DNA from: Halichondria panicea
Taxonomy: Eukaryota > Porifera > Demospongiae > Suberitida > Halichondriidae
Length of the DNA stretch: 64,000 nucleotides
Direction: 5' to 3'
NCBI RefSeq assembly: GCF_963675165.1
Contig: NC_087377.1
Span: forward strand, 11,642,632-11,706,631
Below the pieces are notes generated by a model, which worked only from the letters and a program-made list of their open reading frames with translations, was not told the origin of the DNA and made no database searches. The first letter of the stretch is position 1. Each line of letters begins with the position of its first letter. Made by a program: the position numbers and the translations under genes. Below are positions 1 to 12,429 of this stretch, in pieces.

Positions 1-507
1 ACAGAGGCCTTATTAGTGTCCAACACGAGTGTGGCGTGTCCCTGGAGAGGCAGTTTTGTTCACATGCTCTAAGCCTGCCGCTGTACTGAGATGGCAAGTG
101 GATCCTCTAGCGAAGTCTGGGTTGATGTCAGTTCAAAGTACACTCTTTATTGGTTCTTAAGTTGGTCGAAGGGACACATTTAAGTTAAACTTATAGACTT
201 TTATTGCACATGCATAGGTAATTCAACCTCTCCATTAAACCCAAGAATATCCTCCACTCAAAACCAGCTCAGCTCCTCTCTTGTTATTCTGGACTGGGAG
301 TCACCCTCCTCTACTGGTGGTGTGTCTGTTAGCTATATATCCTCGTCATTTCCCCAACACCTCTCTCCAGGTCACCAGTCACCGTAGAAAGTCAAACCAC
401 CTCGGCACAGTTCAATATCTCCTACAACATTCCCTATAACGTGACCATCAGAGCAGTTAACTGTGTTGGCAGTAGCCGTGACAACATGGTGATGATCCCT
501 TCTATTG
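1..507 (+). pseudogene. Decayed Ig + FN3 fragment of the Ig-FN3-CCP receptor family
   Basis: This is the left-most copy of the receptor family, cut by the window edge. After an acceptor ag at 3-4, an Ig exon matches the intact copies at 16214 and 63023. One extra c near 41-43 shifts its frame, an in-frame taa follows the stretch around 150-160, and homology stops near 183. The FN3 exon (218-507) keeps its splice acceptor and the donor gttagt at 508. It carries a 2-nt AT insertion near 334-340, where Y-V-L-T-I is expected, and a 6-nt insertion near 390. No CCP or TM exon follows before the next gene at 1785. Upstream exons, if any, lie outside the window. It is best read as a dead copy of the family. 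Confidence 0.8.
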
Positions 508-520
508 GTTAGTTCATATA

Positions 521-729
521 CTGTATATAGCCGGTAATTTTCGGGGGACAAAATATTCGTGGTTTTCGTGGTTGAAGCTCTGACCATGAATATTTTACCC
601 ACGAATGAAGCGACCTTGACTACCTTTACCTGCAGTGCAATCAGCAACGACGAAAATATTATCCATGAAATGTCTAAATATTGCTGAACCACGAATACTT
701 TGTCCCCCAAATATTACCCGCTATACGGT
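521..729. repeat. MITE of the CCGTATAGCGGGTAATTT family
   Basis: The left end reads ctgtatatagccggtaattt and the right end is its near reverse complement, attacccgctatacgg. Inside are repeated attcgtggtt stretches in both orientations. The element at 27411-27620 is a close relative in the opposite orientation. It is flanked by TA on both sides, so a Tc1/mariner or pogo type mobiliser is likely. It starts about 14 bp after the FN3 exon of the pseudogene. Confidence 0.75.
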
Positions 730-1784
730 ATATGATTGTCTTAGTTGCGCTCGTTACTACCGTACTCTATCGAGATTACGCCCACGTCCGAAATTACGAC
801 CCACTGCTTCTTTTGAGTGAAAGTTCCTGTATAGGCTAATTTGCTTCAAGAATACGCCCACAAAGAATTGATGCAAACTTGTCAGCGAGCAGTTTATAGT
901 TGACAAGAAAGGTTTAGAAGTTTCTTGTGTAAGCTGGTTACTGAAGATAGCTACGTAGATAGTTAGATCCAATGATTATTACTCCTATTCGCAAGTATAA
1001 GAGACAAAGACAATCTTCTCTGAATCTCTGTAGACGACTTTTCTTCAGCTACTATAATTATTGCAAGCACTTGGCATGCCCCAGAAAATAGGCGTAATTT
1101 CGAAACAAAACTACCTTTTTCGAAATTAAGCCTACCTACCTGTAGCTGCTGTGTAGCATGCAATTAGGGTGGGCGTAATCTTGGTAGAGTACGGTAATAA
1201 TTTTAACCACTAACCACCGCTTATCAATGCAAACGGTCACGAGACCGCTGCACAAGTAGCACTATAGCTATTTGTTAGCTACAAAGAACATTTCGCTGAA
1301 AGCTGCATGCATGTACTGCCAGAAGCAAGCCCTTATGAACTCTGACCTCATTTCAGATACACCCCTTTTCGAATTTTTGAGCGGAAATGCAAAATACTTA
1401 TTTAAACTTCTACATTGTAGATCTATAATTATAGCTACATGCTAGTTCTGTCCTCCTTGAAGAGATCATTCATCAAGCCATATCAGATATAGACTTCTGT
1501 GCTGCTCTTCTATATTAAAGTGTGTATGCATTCAACAATAATTACATGATTATACAAAGCAAACTACCTCTTCTAATACTTTTTGAGCGAAAGCAAATCA
1601 TGGTGAGAGGCATTAGCCCAGCACAGTTTGCAACACTCGTTATTCTGGCATTTTGTTTGTTTTATAGATGTGGTTTTCTTTAACATTCTGATGTGGTTTT
1701 TCTGACTTCCTCAATAGAGGGTGTGTTTCATATCATAGGTAATCAATAAACTTGCTGTTGTACCAGCTAGCTATAGCTCCTGCA
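730..1784. other. Intergenic, no gene seen
   Basis: Only short, unconserved ORFs are present. The end of this stretch should hold the promoter and 5' UTR of the gene starting at 1785. No clear TATA box was recognised. Confidence 0.5.
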
Positions 1785-4126
1785 ATGCAAGTACACACAG
1801 TTCTTATTATCATCATCCAGCTGTTTTCTCTTGCTGCAGGTAAGTTAAAATACATATAGATCTGTACATACATGCATATGTTTGTTCGCAGATATCACAG
1901 TTGACACTAGTCACACTTTGTTCTTGTAACTTAATAACAGCAGTAGACAACAGAAACAGCATAACACTCATAACCTAATCATAACCTAGCTTGCACAAAA
2001 CTCAAGAACTTATATACAGAACACATATAACTCTAGAATGTTCTACCTAGTTCTCTAATGTCAAAGTTCAGTAGCAGCTACATGCAGTTCTAGAACAAAC
2101 ATTAACTAGAATAAGCTAGATGTACAGTCTAAGTGAAGAGTTCACTTAATCACTACACTTGTGGTTTACCACTTGATCAATAATTTTTATTTATACTTCC
2201 TCTAACTATGTTCACTGGAACACACAATTTTTCTCAGCCACACTGACATCCAACTTCTCCGTGGCTTGTCCTGATGACACTGTCACCTTCACTTGCACTC
2301 TGCCTGGAAGTAGTTTTATTCAATGGGCAATCATGCAAGGAAATGTTATAAGCACTATAACATTAGATGCCTCATCAAGAGACAGGAATGAAGGTGCATT
2401 TCATGGTGTTCTCACTGACTCAAGTGGAGGAATGCTCACTGCCACTCTCACCTCACTGTCTGATGCCTCAACTGTGGAGGGCACTATGGTGGAGTGTGTG
2501 GGACTGAGCTCACGAGAGGGTCCTCTCACCATCACTGTGGCTGGTAAGTTTTTTATTTGTAACATAAAATTGTGGAACAAGTATCACTGATTATAATAAT
2601 TATAATTATACACCCACAGATCCACCCTCACGTCCACTCAATCCAAGAGTGTCATTCACTCTAAACCAACCCAGCTCCTCTGTTATCACTCTGGAGTGGG
2701 ACCCTCCCTCTTCTACTGGTGGTGTGTCTGTCAGCTACGTCCTCACCATCTCCCAAACACCTCTCTCCGGGTCACCAGTCACCGTGGAGACCACCTCCAC
2801 ACAAATCACCATCTCTTACAACACATCCTACAATGTGACCATCAAAGCTGTCAACTGTGCTGGAATGAGTCAAAAAACTTCAATTGTTGATTTGAGTAAG
2901 CTATTATACTCAATCATACGATATTGATGTACTAGCTCCTTCTCTTTAATGCATGCAGTTGTGTGCCCCACAACATCTACTGCTGCTGGTGTTACTATCA
3001 CCAACGCACCTCCTGTCACTATTAGTGGATCCATGCTCACCTTCACTTGCAGTGGAGACAATGAAGTGATAACCTCAACCTGTGACAGTAGTGGGTGGTC
3101 TCCTGACCCTGGGACCTTTGACTGTAGCATCTCAGTTACAGGTATCATACATGGGCAATTAACTTTAATTTATATGTGGATCTCATGCATTAGATCCCCC
3201 AGTCACCTGTGGTTTTCCTGCTGCACCGTCTAGAGGCAGTTTGGACATCAGTGAAAGGCTACCACCCTTCTTACTGGGTTCACAGGTCATCTACCGGTGT
3301 GATGAGGGACTGTTCCCCCCTGATGTGAGGACCAGCACATGCACTGATGTGGGGGGTAGGGGAGAGTGGGTGGAGAATCCTGGGAGCTTGGTGTGCAGGG
3401 AGAGGCCAGGTGAAATGTAGCTAGCTGTTTAGAGGCAATGTTTTTGATTTCCTTCGAAAAAGTTCATTCTATAATTTCTGTGACGTACAATTGTATTAGC
3501 TTACGTACACCGCCTTTGTTCCACATTTTCTTAAGTGGATGCTCGTATATTAAGCTGATTGAGATCAATTAATACAAACATATAATTTTCTGACCGTCCC
3601 TATAGCCAACTGCTCTCTTCCTCTTGAGCCATGCAATGGTGCCATAGTGGACTATGAGAGGTTGAATGAGATAGTGTCGGAGGGAACAGTGCTGACTTAC
3701 CAGTGTGACAGTAGACTCTCACTGACTGGACCCAACAACGTCACTTGCACTAATGCTGGAGTCTGGAGCACAGAGCCCGAGGCAATCATTTGTGTACTTA
3801 TGACTGAAGGTGATGAGCTTTTTAATTGTTTGCTATCTACTATATCCCATTTCACAGTTTCTACTGTCGCTCCTTTGTTCTCCACTTCTGCAACTGTCGC
3901 TATCAGTGTGGTCATCACTTTCATTGTCACTCTAGTCATTGGATTCCTCACTGGACTCCTAGTGATGCATGTTTTCTCTCGTAAGAAGGCAGTGTACTCC
4001 CCGGCAACTGAAGGACAAGCTAACGTAGGACCCACTACACTAGCTGGTCCTGTTTATGAAGAGGTGTCACCCACAGAGGAGATTGAACTGAACACTAACC
4101 AGGCGTATGGACCAGTAGGACTGTGA
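1785..4126 (+). CDS. Transmembrane receptor: signal peptide, Ig-like, FN3, three CCP/sushi, TM, tyrosine tail
   Basis: This is the best complete member of the cluster. Exons: 1785-1839, 2238-2543, 2620-2895, 2959-3141, 3194-3409, 3606-3809 and 3858-4126. Every intron is phase 1 and GT-AG. The sum is 1509 nt (502 aa) with no internal stop. Residues 1-18 form a hydrophobic signal peptide (start MQVHTVL). An Ig-like domain covers about 19-120 (VACPDD...VTFTC...VECVG) and FN3 about 121-212 (LEWDPPSSTGG...YNVTI). Three CCP modules with paired cysteines span about 213-413. One TM helix lies at about 427-450, followed by basic SRKK. The 52-residue tail contains VYSP, GPVYEEVSP and NQAYGPV. The YEEV motif resembles an SH2 ligand and NQAY fits the NxxY PTB pattern; both roles are inferred. 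The likely function is cell-surface recognition or adhesion; ligand unknown. Start chosen because the homologous copy at 50719 has the same 55-nt first exon. Confidence 0.88.
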
Positions 4127-4160
4127 ACCTCGTTCACTCTTTATTTTAATATTCAATAGC

Positions 4161-4166
4161 AATAAA
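4161..4166 (+). terminator. Polyadenylation signal AATAAA
   Basis: A canonical AATAAA sits 35 nt after the stop codon of the receptor gene ending at 4126, followed by a T-rich stretch. Confidence 0.65.
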
Positions 4167-4866
4167 ACTTTTATTATTATACCGTGGTTTTTCTGACTTC
4201 CTCAATCGAGTAATAAAATCTTTTGAACCAAACTCGAAAGTTATTATAACTACGCCTCGGTGCATGTGTGGTAGTATGTGCATTATATATACCCTATATC
4301 TTTCAATAATCTATTGCAGCTTTCATTACAATGTAAACAATACATGTAGCACTGCATCTGTTCACATAACAAAGAGTAAGAAAAAACAACAGAATTTATT
4401 GTCAGACTTGTCCAGATTCCTGCAGCAAATATAAATCACAGCACATAAAGCATTTAAATTATTATTAACGAGTCTCGCTATGTTTTGCTTCACTCAAACA
4501 GTATTAGATGGTACATGTATCATAAGAGGTTTTAGTTTTTTGACAATGAACCCACACTGTCATTACAGTAGACTATCGTTAATCCGGCCACCCTTGGGAC
4601 AGTGCAGCTTGGCCGGTTAGTTACAATAGCCGTGGCTTAAAACTTAGTGGTGGAAAAGGGGGAGAGAGTGGGTGGAGCAACAAGGATAAATAGTGGTGGA
4701 GAGAGTGGCTGAAGTGACCGAATGTACATAATTATAGGTAAAGTCATCCTAAACCTAAACTTAATGAGCAGGGCTTTGAGTTTAATGTTCATATATAATA
4801 ATATAAATAATAATAATAGAAACTGTTACGCAGTAAACAACTATAGATATCATTACGCAGACTCAC

Positions 4867-6271
4867 GTTGGATCATGTTGTTCTATTCTCCCTCTGAGGA
4901 TCATTCTCCCCAGAAGCTGACAGAGTGAGGTGAGACAGTCCACTCCAGCAGACTGCACCAGGGCATTGTCACTGCTCTGTGACATGGGTGGAGGGAGATG
5001 CATGTAAATTAATAACTGGAGTGTATACATTACCTATTGAAATTGTTTAAACAATGGACACAAAAGTGTTTTGGAGCAAACGTTAACCTGTGCTATTGTA
5101 AATAATGTCTTCTATACGTTCTATACAGTCTCATTAATATAGTGTTAGAGCAACATTGAACGCACTCAAAGAAATGATAGCGAAAGAGAAAGAGAGTATT
5201 AGAGCAACATTGAACACATGCACTCAAAATAAATGTAGCGTACAACAAAAATACAAATACAAATACAAGCAATTAAATGTTCTGTGCAATCCACTACTCT
5301 GTTTCAGTGAAGCACTTTACTGTAGTGACGACCATTGCCTATTCACCTCGGAAAAAGTGGTCAGGTTGAAACCTGACTAACCTGACTGGTGGCTACGGCC
5401 CTGCACTACTCTGTTTCAGTGAAGCACTGGTGTCTAAGAAATTTCAACCCATACACTTGTACTATCACTAAAGCAACTGGAGAGTTTATATCTTACTTAT
5501 CTCACCCGTTTGAGCAGTGTCTCCAGGAGGTTGATGTGTTGAGGGTAGTGTCTGTGTTGTAGTGTCTCAGCACAGAGGAGGAGGAGGGAGGACACTCGGT
5601 CACCACATCCACTTACATCACTCAGCTCTCCAAGCAGGAGAATGAAACTGGAGAGGGGGGTACAAGATTAGTAAAACTGCCTCAATTTACATCACACAAC
5701 ACATTCACAAGCTGTACTCAACCCTTGGATCCACTAGTGACCAGTGACCACCACATTTATACCACATGCACATGTACAAAGTACCTTATCAAACACATCT
5801 TTGTACATGATCAGTACACCTAATCTACACAACATACCTTTATCCCATACCCCACTACACCCTCAATCACATAGCATATCCACACATATCACACACCCTC
5901 ACCCTTCACTCTTCTCCTACAGCTCTCCCAGCTTGTGATAGTGTGACATACATCCTCCCTTCCTCATTTTGGGGGCCAGGGAACCACACGAGTACATCTG
6001 CTGGTCTGGATTGTCATGAATACGATGCACCACGCCAAATACAGCCGGTCCATGATCAATATCAGAGGAGCTGAGGAATGGGGAGGAAGAACAGTAATTG
6101 AATTGCTTCTAATCCCAAAACGTATACTGACTATAATTATACATACTCAAGATCACCAGCCTCATGATCAGGAGTTCCTTTGCCATGCAGTTGATCCTAT
6201 CTTACATGGTCTGCCAGCTCCTCTAGGTTAATTAATTGGTCTTCCAGAGTAATTAACTCTTCATCATCCAT
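4867..6271 (-). pseudogene. Degenerate copy of an ARM/HEAT-like multi-exon gene (copy alpha)
   Basis: Exon-like pieces on the minus strand match a second copy at 13301-15757. A start exon at 6206-6271 reads MDDEELITLEDQ... and ends at gtaaga. A segment at about 5918-6080 (MYSCGSLAPKMRKGG) is seen at four places in the window. An open exon at 5506-5647 is leucine-rich (SSLLLLCAETLQ, HINLLETLLKR), as in helical repeats. An exon at 4867-4952 has the same 86-nt length and donor as the one at 13301, but TGA replaces the CAA codon of that copy. The exons are too few and too damaged to give a working protein. The parent family was not recognised; the ARM/HEAT assignment rests on helix-like leucine spacing. 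The 5' flank (6290-6400) is repeated at 15778 and 27303. Confidence 0.5.
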
Positions 6272-6599
6272 TAATAGTCAATCAAGCAGCTGCAATGAGA
6301 CAAAACAGGTGGTAAAGATCCACTACACAATAAACATCAAGTGAGACAGGGATTTAGCTCTGATAAAGGGTCATGCAATCTATAACCATTATTTGGTGGA
6401 CATTTTAATGATAAAGGGTCATGCAATGTACATAATCATTACTGGTTGGCTGGTCTCTGGGAGGAACTCCCTCATAACCACGGAGGCTGACATACACAAA
6501 AATGGTAGTGGGCTCATGTAAAGTGTATCTAGAAAGTGAAAGCACTAAGAGAATGCAGTGATGTCATTGTAATGATGTAATAAAGCGTCTCATGCTTCA

Positions 6600-7270
6600 C
6601 ATGGAGGCTATAGGTATCACTGGTCAACTATAGACATGGTTCAAACACTAATAGACAACACTTCATGGCAATTGGTAGAAGAGCTTCCTCCCCTCTACCA
6701 GTTGTATCTGGCGTTTCTCAAGGAAGCATCTTGGGGCCTATGCTTTTCTTAGTCTATATCAATGATCTACCAGAACAATTAACTTCGCAACTTGTTACCC
6801 TGTTTGCAGATGATGCCAAACTAATTACCCCAATATCGTCTTGCAATGACCATACAATATACTATTTTCATTTATCTATGGTCCGTCCAACGAAGGGCAA
6901 CCAAGTTTATCCTAGGAGACTACACCAGAACTACAGACTATACAAAACTCGCCTCACTAAACTCAATATGCTCCCACTATATCTATGGTTTGAGCTCCAA
7001 GACATCGTGTTCTTAGTAAAGTGTCTTAAATAACCGCCAGACAATGTACAGAGCTGAGTACACATCTATAGGTAAACTCTCAACCACCAGAGCTGCTTCC
7101 ACTGGTAAGAAGTTCAACCACAAAAGGAGCAGAACCACCAAGGCTATTGTTACAATCGTAGACTCGGCTCTATATATTGATCTAACATCGCCCCTAATAC
7201 AGTGTATCAAAGGGAAACTACGAGCGTACTTATGGAACTACTTTGTGGTAACACTTGACCGTAGCTGGTG
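6600..7270 (+). mobile_element. Non-LTR retrotransposon fragment (reverse transcriptase 3' end)
   Basis: The translation from 6665 shows the RT core signatures SGVSQGSILGPMLF and LFADDAK (the F-A-D-D catalytic box). It then jumps to a LINE C-terminal-like stretch (YKTRLTKLNMLPL), so an internal part is deleted. Upstream, 6600-6664 gives WFKH-like sequence interrupted by stops, and downstream the frame is broken after 7033. The sequence near 7215-7250 (LRAYLWN) resembles the end of CR1/L2-type ORF2. It is a dead, 5'-truncated and internally deleted copy. Confidence 0.75.
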
Positions 7271-9599
7271 AAACTTGCTCATACCATTTAGTATGCCCCT
7301 GTGGAATAATTAGTATGTACATCTAGGTAAACAACTCCTTCAATGAATTTAGTCCGTCAGCAGTAAACTCTTCCACAATGTCATGTGAAACTGCATGTAT
7401 CACACTGTGCATAACTGCTGTAAAGCTCAAATAATAGTAATAATCCATTCCCAGCGAACCTGGAAAAGTTCTGTCACTTTAGTTTGGATTTGTGGTTGAA
7501 AAGGTTAGCCCAACTCACCAAATTATCGCCGCCCCAATGAAGTGGCCATGGCTTAGAGATGGGCGCGGGTCAATGGTTGTGCACACTAACCAGTTGATTT
7601 TATGCCTTACTGCTGCCTCGACGGAAGCATGTGTAGCCTTTAAAAGCTGCACTCGGTCAACTGAGCTGCTTAGCAAGCATGTCGACTTGTGCACTGCCCG
7701 TGTACACAAATGGCTTGCTGCTTCGTCTTTATTCTAGTCAGGAAAGTCTACCAATGAGTCCTACAGGCTGTATAGATGGTTTTTGAAGTGTCCTAAATGA
7801 ATATAGCTCAGAAAAACTTCAAAGCATGCACATTCATGACACTATCCAATCTACCACAGAATCCAATATCAATTGATACTTGTTGTTGTACAATTTACAA
7901 CAATTTTGACCAGTAGAGGAGTAATACAGGGAACCTCTAGCCTCAACTCAGGTCTTTTGTATTGGTGTATTGCGGTCTGGGATCGAGGCTAGAGAACGTC
8001 AGTGACTGTAATAAAGAGGTGAGGCTTTGGGCTGGTCAATCTGGCTGTATGAAAATGGGGACCGCGAATAAGCTAACTTCCATGAAGAGATTCCAATCTG
8101 GACAAAGTCCACATTATGCACAATGCATTATTGCTTTATATATTATAGTGGTCAAAACAAAGTGTGTTTATCGTAGATAGAACTTACTGTTCTTATTAAA
8201 GTTTCCTTTCTCAACTTTTCGGTTCTTAGCTCCTTATAGTTTCGTTAGCACGGTCTCTCGTAATAGTGTTTTGTTTTGTTTTCTCTATAGGTGCCTCAAT
8301 TTTCCCATAAAAAGCACAGTGACAGGATCGAGCGATTACTGTTACTCAATTTACTGTGCTACAATTATAATATCCATAATTATCACTGAAATTAAGATAA
8401 ACTACCCCGACCACTACAAACAGACAATCATCTTCCTATAATTATAAAACTGCTGTATAGCCCGACATTTTTAAGGCACTTAAGGGTTGACTACTTTACC
8501 CTTGCACGTTATAGCAGATAATTTTAATTACACAATTTTCGTGTATTGTTAAACCCACGAAAATAAGCCCGTTCAAAATGTCACGCTATACGGTATCCCA
8601 AAGAATGAAAAACAACTAGTAAAAACATTTCAATGCACTCGTGCACACCACCCTGACTACGTATTTGAAAGATTTGGTTCGGACATCGATCTGCAGAGCT
8701 GGCCTGCTCCTAAATTACAATCAAAATTCTGGACAGAAGAAGCTCTCAGCCAGTGTTACGTAGAAATGTGAGCTATTACTTAGAAAGTTAACTTTCTCTA
8801 ATGAATGCCCTTACCGTCAAATATATGGTTACTCCCATCATGGGTAAATGAATGCACTTGAAGTGTCTACACAGCCAGAGGCTATAACACCCATTAGAAA
8901 CCATAACCGAAAGAACTGAAAGATAAATGTCTGAAGTTGAGTACTAAAATTCAATTCAGATACACGGATACACAAATGATATTCATGATCTGATTGACGT
9001 CAAGCTTTGCTATGGAAACACCAATCAGTGAGTAGACCGTAATCACAAGGGCTCCCCAGTGAATTCCAGACACACCCAATAATAAGAGGAAGTGACATAA
9101 GCAGACAGGAAATGACAGGAAATCCTCAATCAAGTGTTTCTCTACTAGCTATTATCTGATATAGGCCATATGCAAGGAATCACACAATCAATCCATGGAA
9201 ACAAGCGAGAGCTAGATATCAATCCATAATTATACCAACACCATGCATGACGTAATGAATCAGATCATTCTATACATGCAAGTAGTGGATACATGCATAT
9301 CTACTGTATTATAATAACAAATATCCAGAGGACGCTTCCTATATAGAGCTACAAAATGATACAGGAGCAGATTATCGTAATTTGAGGTTTCATTAATGAC
9401 TTATGGAACACACTGATCAGTGAAATCATAGATATATTATCCTCCATTATCTAATTTATTCATGATTCGACACGCACATCCTGACTATAATGACGTATAG
9501 GCAAATCAGCGCTGAAGTGTTTCTTATCAGTTTTAATAATCTAGATGCGTTATTAATCCTTGAGACTAGCTATAGGCTGATATTATATTTCATAAATCC
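7271..9599. other. Intergenic, repeats only
   Basis: No gene is seen. The stretch at 8508-8594 carries a worn CCGTATAGCGGGTAATTT-type end (cgctatacggtat). Sequence at 8640-8930 belongs to an interspersed family listed separately. The motif gtgaattccagacacaccc at 9059 recurs at 19634. Confidence 0.5.
8640..8930. repeat. Interspersed repeat, family R1
   Basis: This shares gaaagattt, ctgcagagctg, cctgctcctaaattacaatc and a later tgaagtgt...acagccagag block with copies at 11480-11740, 20530-20830 and 28545-29065. The order of blocks is kept, and no ORF or terminal repeat is recognised. It could be a SINE or a worn DNA element. Confidence 0.55.
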
Positions 9600-11110
9600 A
9601 TGCCAATGCCAATGGTAAGAGTCCTATATGATTATATAGCATACTATAACCAACTGTCTGTATGGTTTATAGGGATCAGTGATTTGGTCAGTTCTCCTTC
9701 TAGGAGGATGTCTGATTGTAAATGTGTCTGGTCAGACAACCATTAGGTCTTCTCTGCAATCAACAAACAGAATGTATGTTTGTCCAGAAGAGATTGTTAC
9801 CTATGTCTGTATTGGAACTGGAGATCAAATTAGGCTATCAGCACCACCATACATTACTGTGTCCCTTCCTTTGTCATATGCGCGTGGAGACACTCTCGGA
9901 TTAGGAAGAATAGGAAATGGCCCTATTGTATCAAATCTTATTTCGACTACTTCACCTTTGATGGTAGCAGATTTAATAGTGCAAAATTCTTCATTGCCTG
10001 AGTTTTCTGTTCGTTGCACTGTTCTTTCACCTTCTGATGAAGCTGTAGCTCAGCACAAACCTTCAGGTACTAGGTATAAATTATGATTGACTCAGTCAGT
10101 TTTTAAGTTACCCACCATCCTCTCGGAGATGATTGATAAGTGTGGTGCACCAAGCTATTAAATAATCACGCTATCATCATTGATTTCTTTACCATAGGTT
10201 CTCCTTTAGATGTGATTTCTCCTATGATTGGATATTTTTCCCCACCAAACGAAGGTACGGCTGGTGTGCGAGTTACCTGGACACCTAATGATGGAAACTA
10301 TGACCCTAGTCACTTCACGATCCAGGTGTTTGACAGTAACACTAACACTGCAATTAAATCCATCGCTATTTCTGCAGAAAGCAATAGTTTTGAAGCAATA
10401 CTTGCTGTACCCTTTAGTGCTCCCATGGATGTCTACGCATGTGTAACAGTGATGTCCAAGTGTAACCAGACAACCGATGGAGTTATGACGGACTCCATTC
10501 GGATCAATAAAAGTTAGTGGCTATAAAGTAGGTAACTGTGAAGAACATTCAGGAGCATACTTATAATTATAAGAAGTGTTTAGCAAGTAGACCCTGGCTA
10601 ATTATAGCTCAAAAATCCAATAAAGCCCCCAATTAGGTGTACGTATACATCCCTGGAAATCAACAAGCAGATAACTTTGGCATATACATTGAACTGAGCG
10701 TTAATTAGCAAACAATATCTGTAATTTTACTTTTTTTTATTACTAATTTCATTATCAAATACTCTTCAATGGCGCTGCGATGGACTAATGGACGTATGTA
10801 CAGATCTAATGTATGTGTATTTATATAGACTCTATTTTTAGACTGTGAATCTCAGATAAGTCTGAGCCACATGTTTTGTTTTTTTGTCAGTTCTCTCAAT
10901 TTATTGATTTTATATGAGAGTTCCTCAACGATAGACATGCACTGAAAATATAGGCCGTTGCTAGTCTAGCCATCAGTCTATCACAGGCACATTCTCAAGC
11001 GTTTCTAAAAAATATGTGAATCATCTAATTCTATTCATGCAGGTATAAAGACAGCATACGTGTTCTGGGTACTCTTTTCAGCTGCAACAATTGTCCTAAC
11101 AATAATCTAG
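9600..11110 (+). CDS. Short Ig-like plus FN3 surface protein with hydrophobic C-terminus
   Basis: Exons: 9600-9614 (ATG CCA ATG CCA ATG), 9673-10066, 10198-10512 and 11043-11110. The first intron is 58 bp; later introns are phase 1. Total 792 nt (263 aa). The signal peptide is built across exons 1 and 2 (MPMPMGSVIWSVLLLGG...). Exon 2 is Ig-like with cysteines in YVCPEE, YVCIG and VRCTVL. Exon 3 is FN3-like (VRVTWTPNDG...HFTIQV...DVYACV). Exon 4 encodes a short extracellular stub, a hydrophobic run (YVFWVLFSAATIVLTII) and an immediate stop. With no cytoplasmic tail, this could be a GPI-anchor signal or a tail-less TM anchor; the sequence cannot decide. The gene at 47436 has the same layout. 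An AATAAA at 11385-11390 is a possible polyA signal. Confidence 0.72.
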
Positions 11111-12194
11111 GTATATATGCCTGTGAATCAAAATTTACAGGTATATGCTAGTAAGACTTAGTGTATATCTATTCCAGTATTGTACTGTCACGTAAATAAT
11201 ATTAGTGAGTTGAGTAGCTGATGCTTTTTATGCAGGAACTAATTTTCTGTGATGTCCAAGATTCTAATAATTACAGCTGTTATACACATAGTTTAGGTTA
11301 GGACTACAGGCTAGATTTATAAGCAATTAAACCCTTATAATCGCTAAATTTATAATTACATGTTTACGTATCTCTGTATTCTGTAATAAACATCATTACC
11401 AAGCACGTTGTCGACAGAGTCGATTATAGTATGTATTGCAGTTCTATATAATCGTTGGACAGTGCATGCATGATAACCCTAACTATGGCAAAGATTTAGA
11501 GCGGGACATTCATGGAATTGCATGGCCTGCTCCTGAACTCAAACCTATAACTTCATTACATACCATGCAGATTCTTCCAAAGAGATCCCATGCAACCATT
11601 GTTGGTTAGAAACGTGAAAATCCATACTATACTTAGAAGTATAATAGTGAATGTCATTAAAATATTATATTATACTCCCCCTCTCACGGGCCAATAAATA
11701 TGCTTAAAGTGTTTACAGCTTCACCCATTAGTTGCACTGTTATACTATTATTATTACTACAAACACACCCTAATAAAGGAAGGAAAACAACTATAGACAT
11801 CACATGTGCAGTGATCGAATTTCATTTACTCTGACGCTGTATACAAACTGCTTCCACACCAAGAAATGGTTAACCACGCAATTAAATCCACCTACGCACT
11901 AATTAACAGTGAATATACCAGGCTCTAATACCCAAAGGCCTGGATCGGAGTCAAGCATAGGTCATCCTTTAGATGTAATAATTTACATCACACAACACAT
12001 TCACAAGCTGTACTTAACCACTAGTGACCACCACATTTATACTACATGCACATCTGCAAAGTACCCTTATCACACACATCTTTGTACATAATCAGTATAC
12101 ACCTAATCTACACAACATCAACATACCTTTATCCCATACCCACTGTACACCCTCAATCACATACATGTAGCATACTCACACCTTTACCCTTCAC
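11111..12194. other. Intergenic, repeats only
   Basis: No gene is seen. It includes an R1-family repeat at 11480-11740 (gcgggacattcatgg, cctgctcctgaact). Confidence 0.45.
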
Positions 12195-12376
12195 TCTTCT
12201 CCCACGGTTCTCCTGGCTTATGATAGTGTGAGTCCATACATACTCCCCTCCTCATTTTGGGGTCACTGAACCACACGAGTACATCTGCTGGCCTGTGTGG
12301 GCCGGGTCGTCATGGATATGAGATGCACCACAGCTGGTGACAGGTCCAGGATCAATACCAGAGGAGCTGAGGAAGG
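12195..12376 (-). pseudogene. Isolated exon fragment of the ARM/HEAT-like gene
   Basis: On the minus strand this matches the exon seen at 5918-6080 and 13830-13975 (CAGATGTACTCGTGTGGTTC core, then CCCCAAAATGAGGAGG). Small indels break the frame and the translation stops after SVTPK. No neighbouring exons of the same copy are found. Confidence 0.5.
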
Positions 12377-12429
12377 GGAAGGATGAGCAGTAGTAAAATA
12401 ATTCATATAATTTGCTTCTTAAAACACAA

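Noticed and set aside
6600-7270. Active retrotransposon
   Set aside because: The RT core is present but the frame is broken up- and downstream, and the middle is deleted.
7044-7271. Independent small coding gene
   Set aside because: It overlaps the 3' end of the LINE remnant and reads through its sequence.
8951-9133. Short hydrophobic minus-strand ORF that looks like a TM segment
   Set aside because: Part of its DNA (gtgaattccagacacaccc) recurs at 19634 as a repeat without the ORF, and no splice partners were found.
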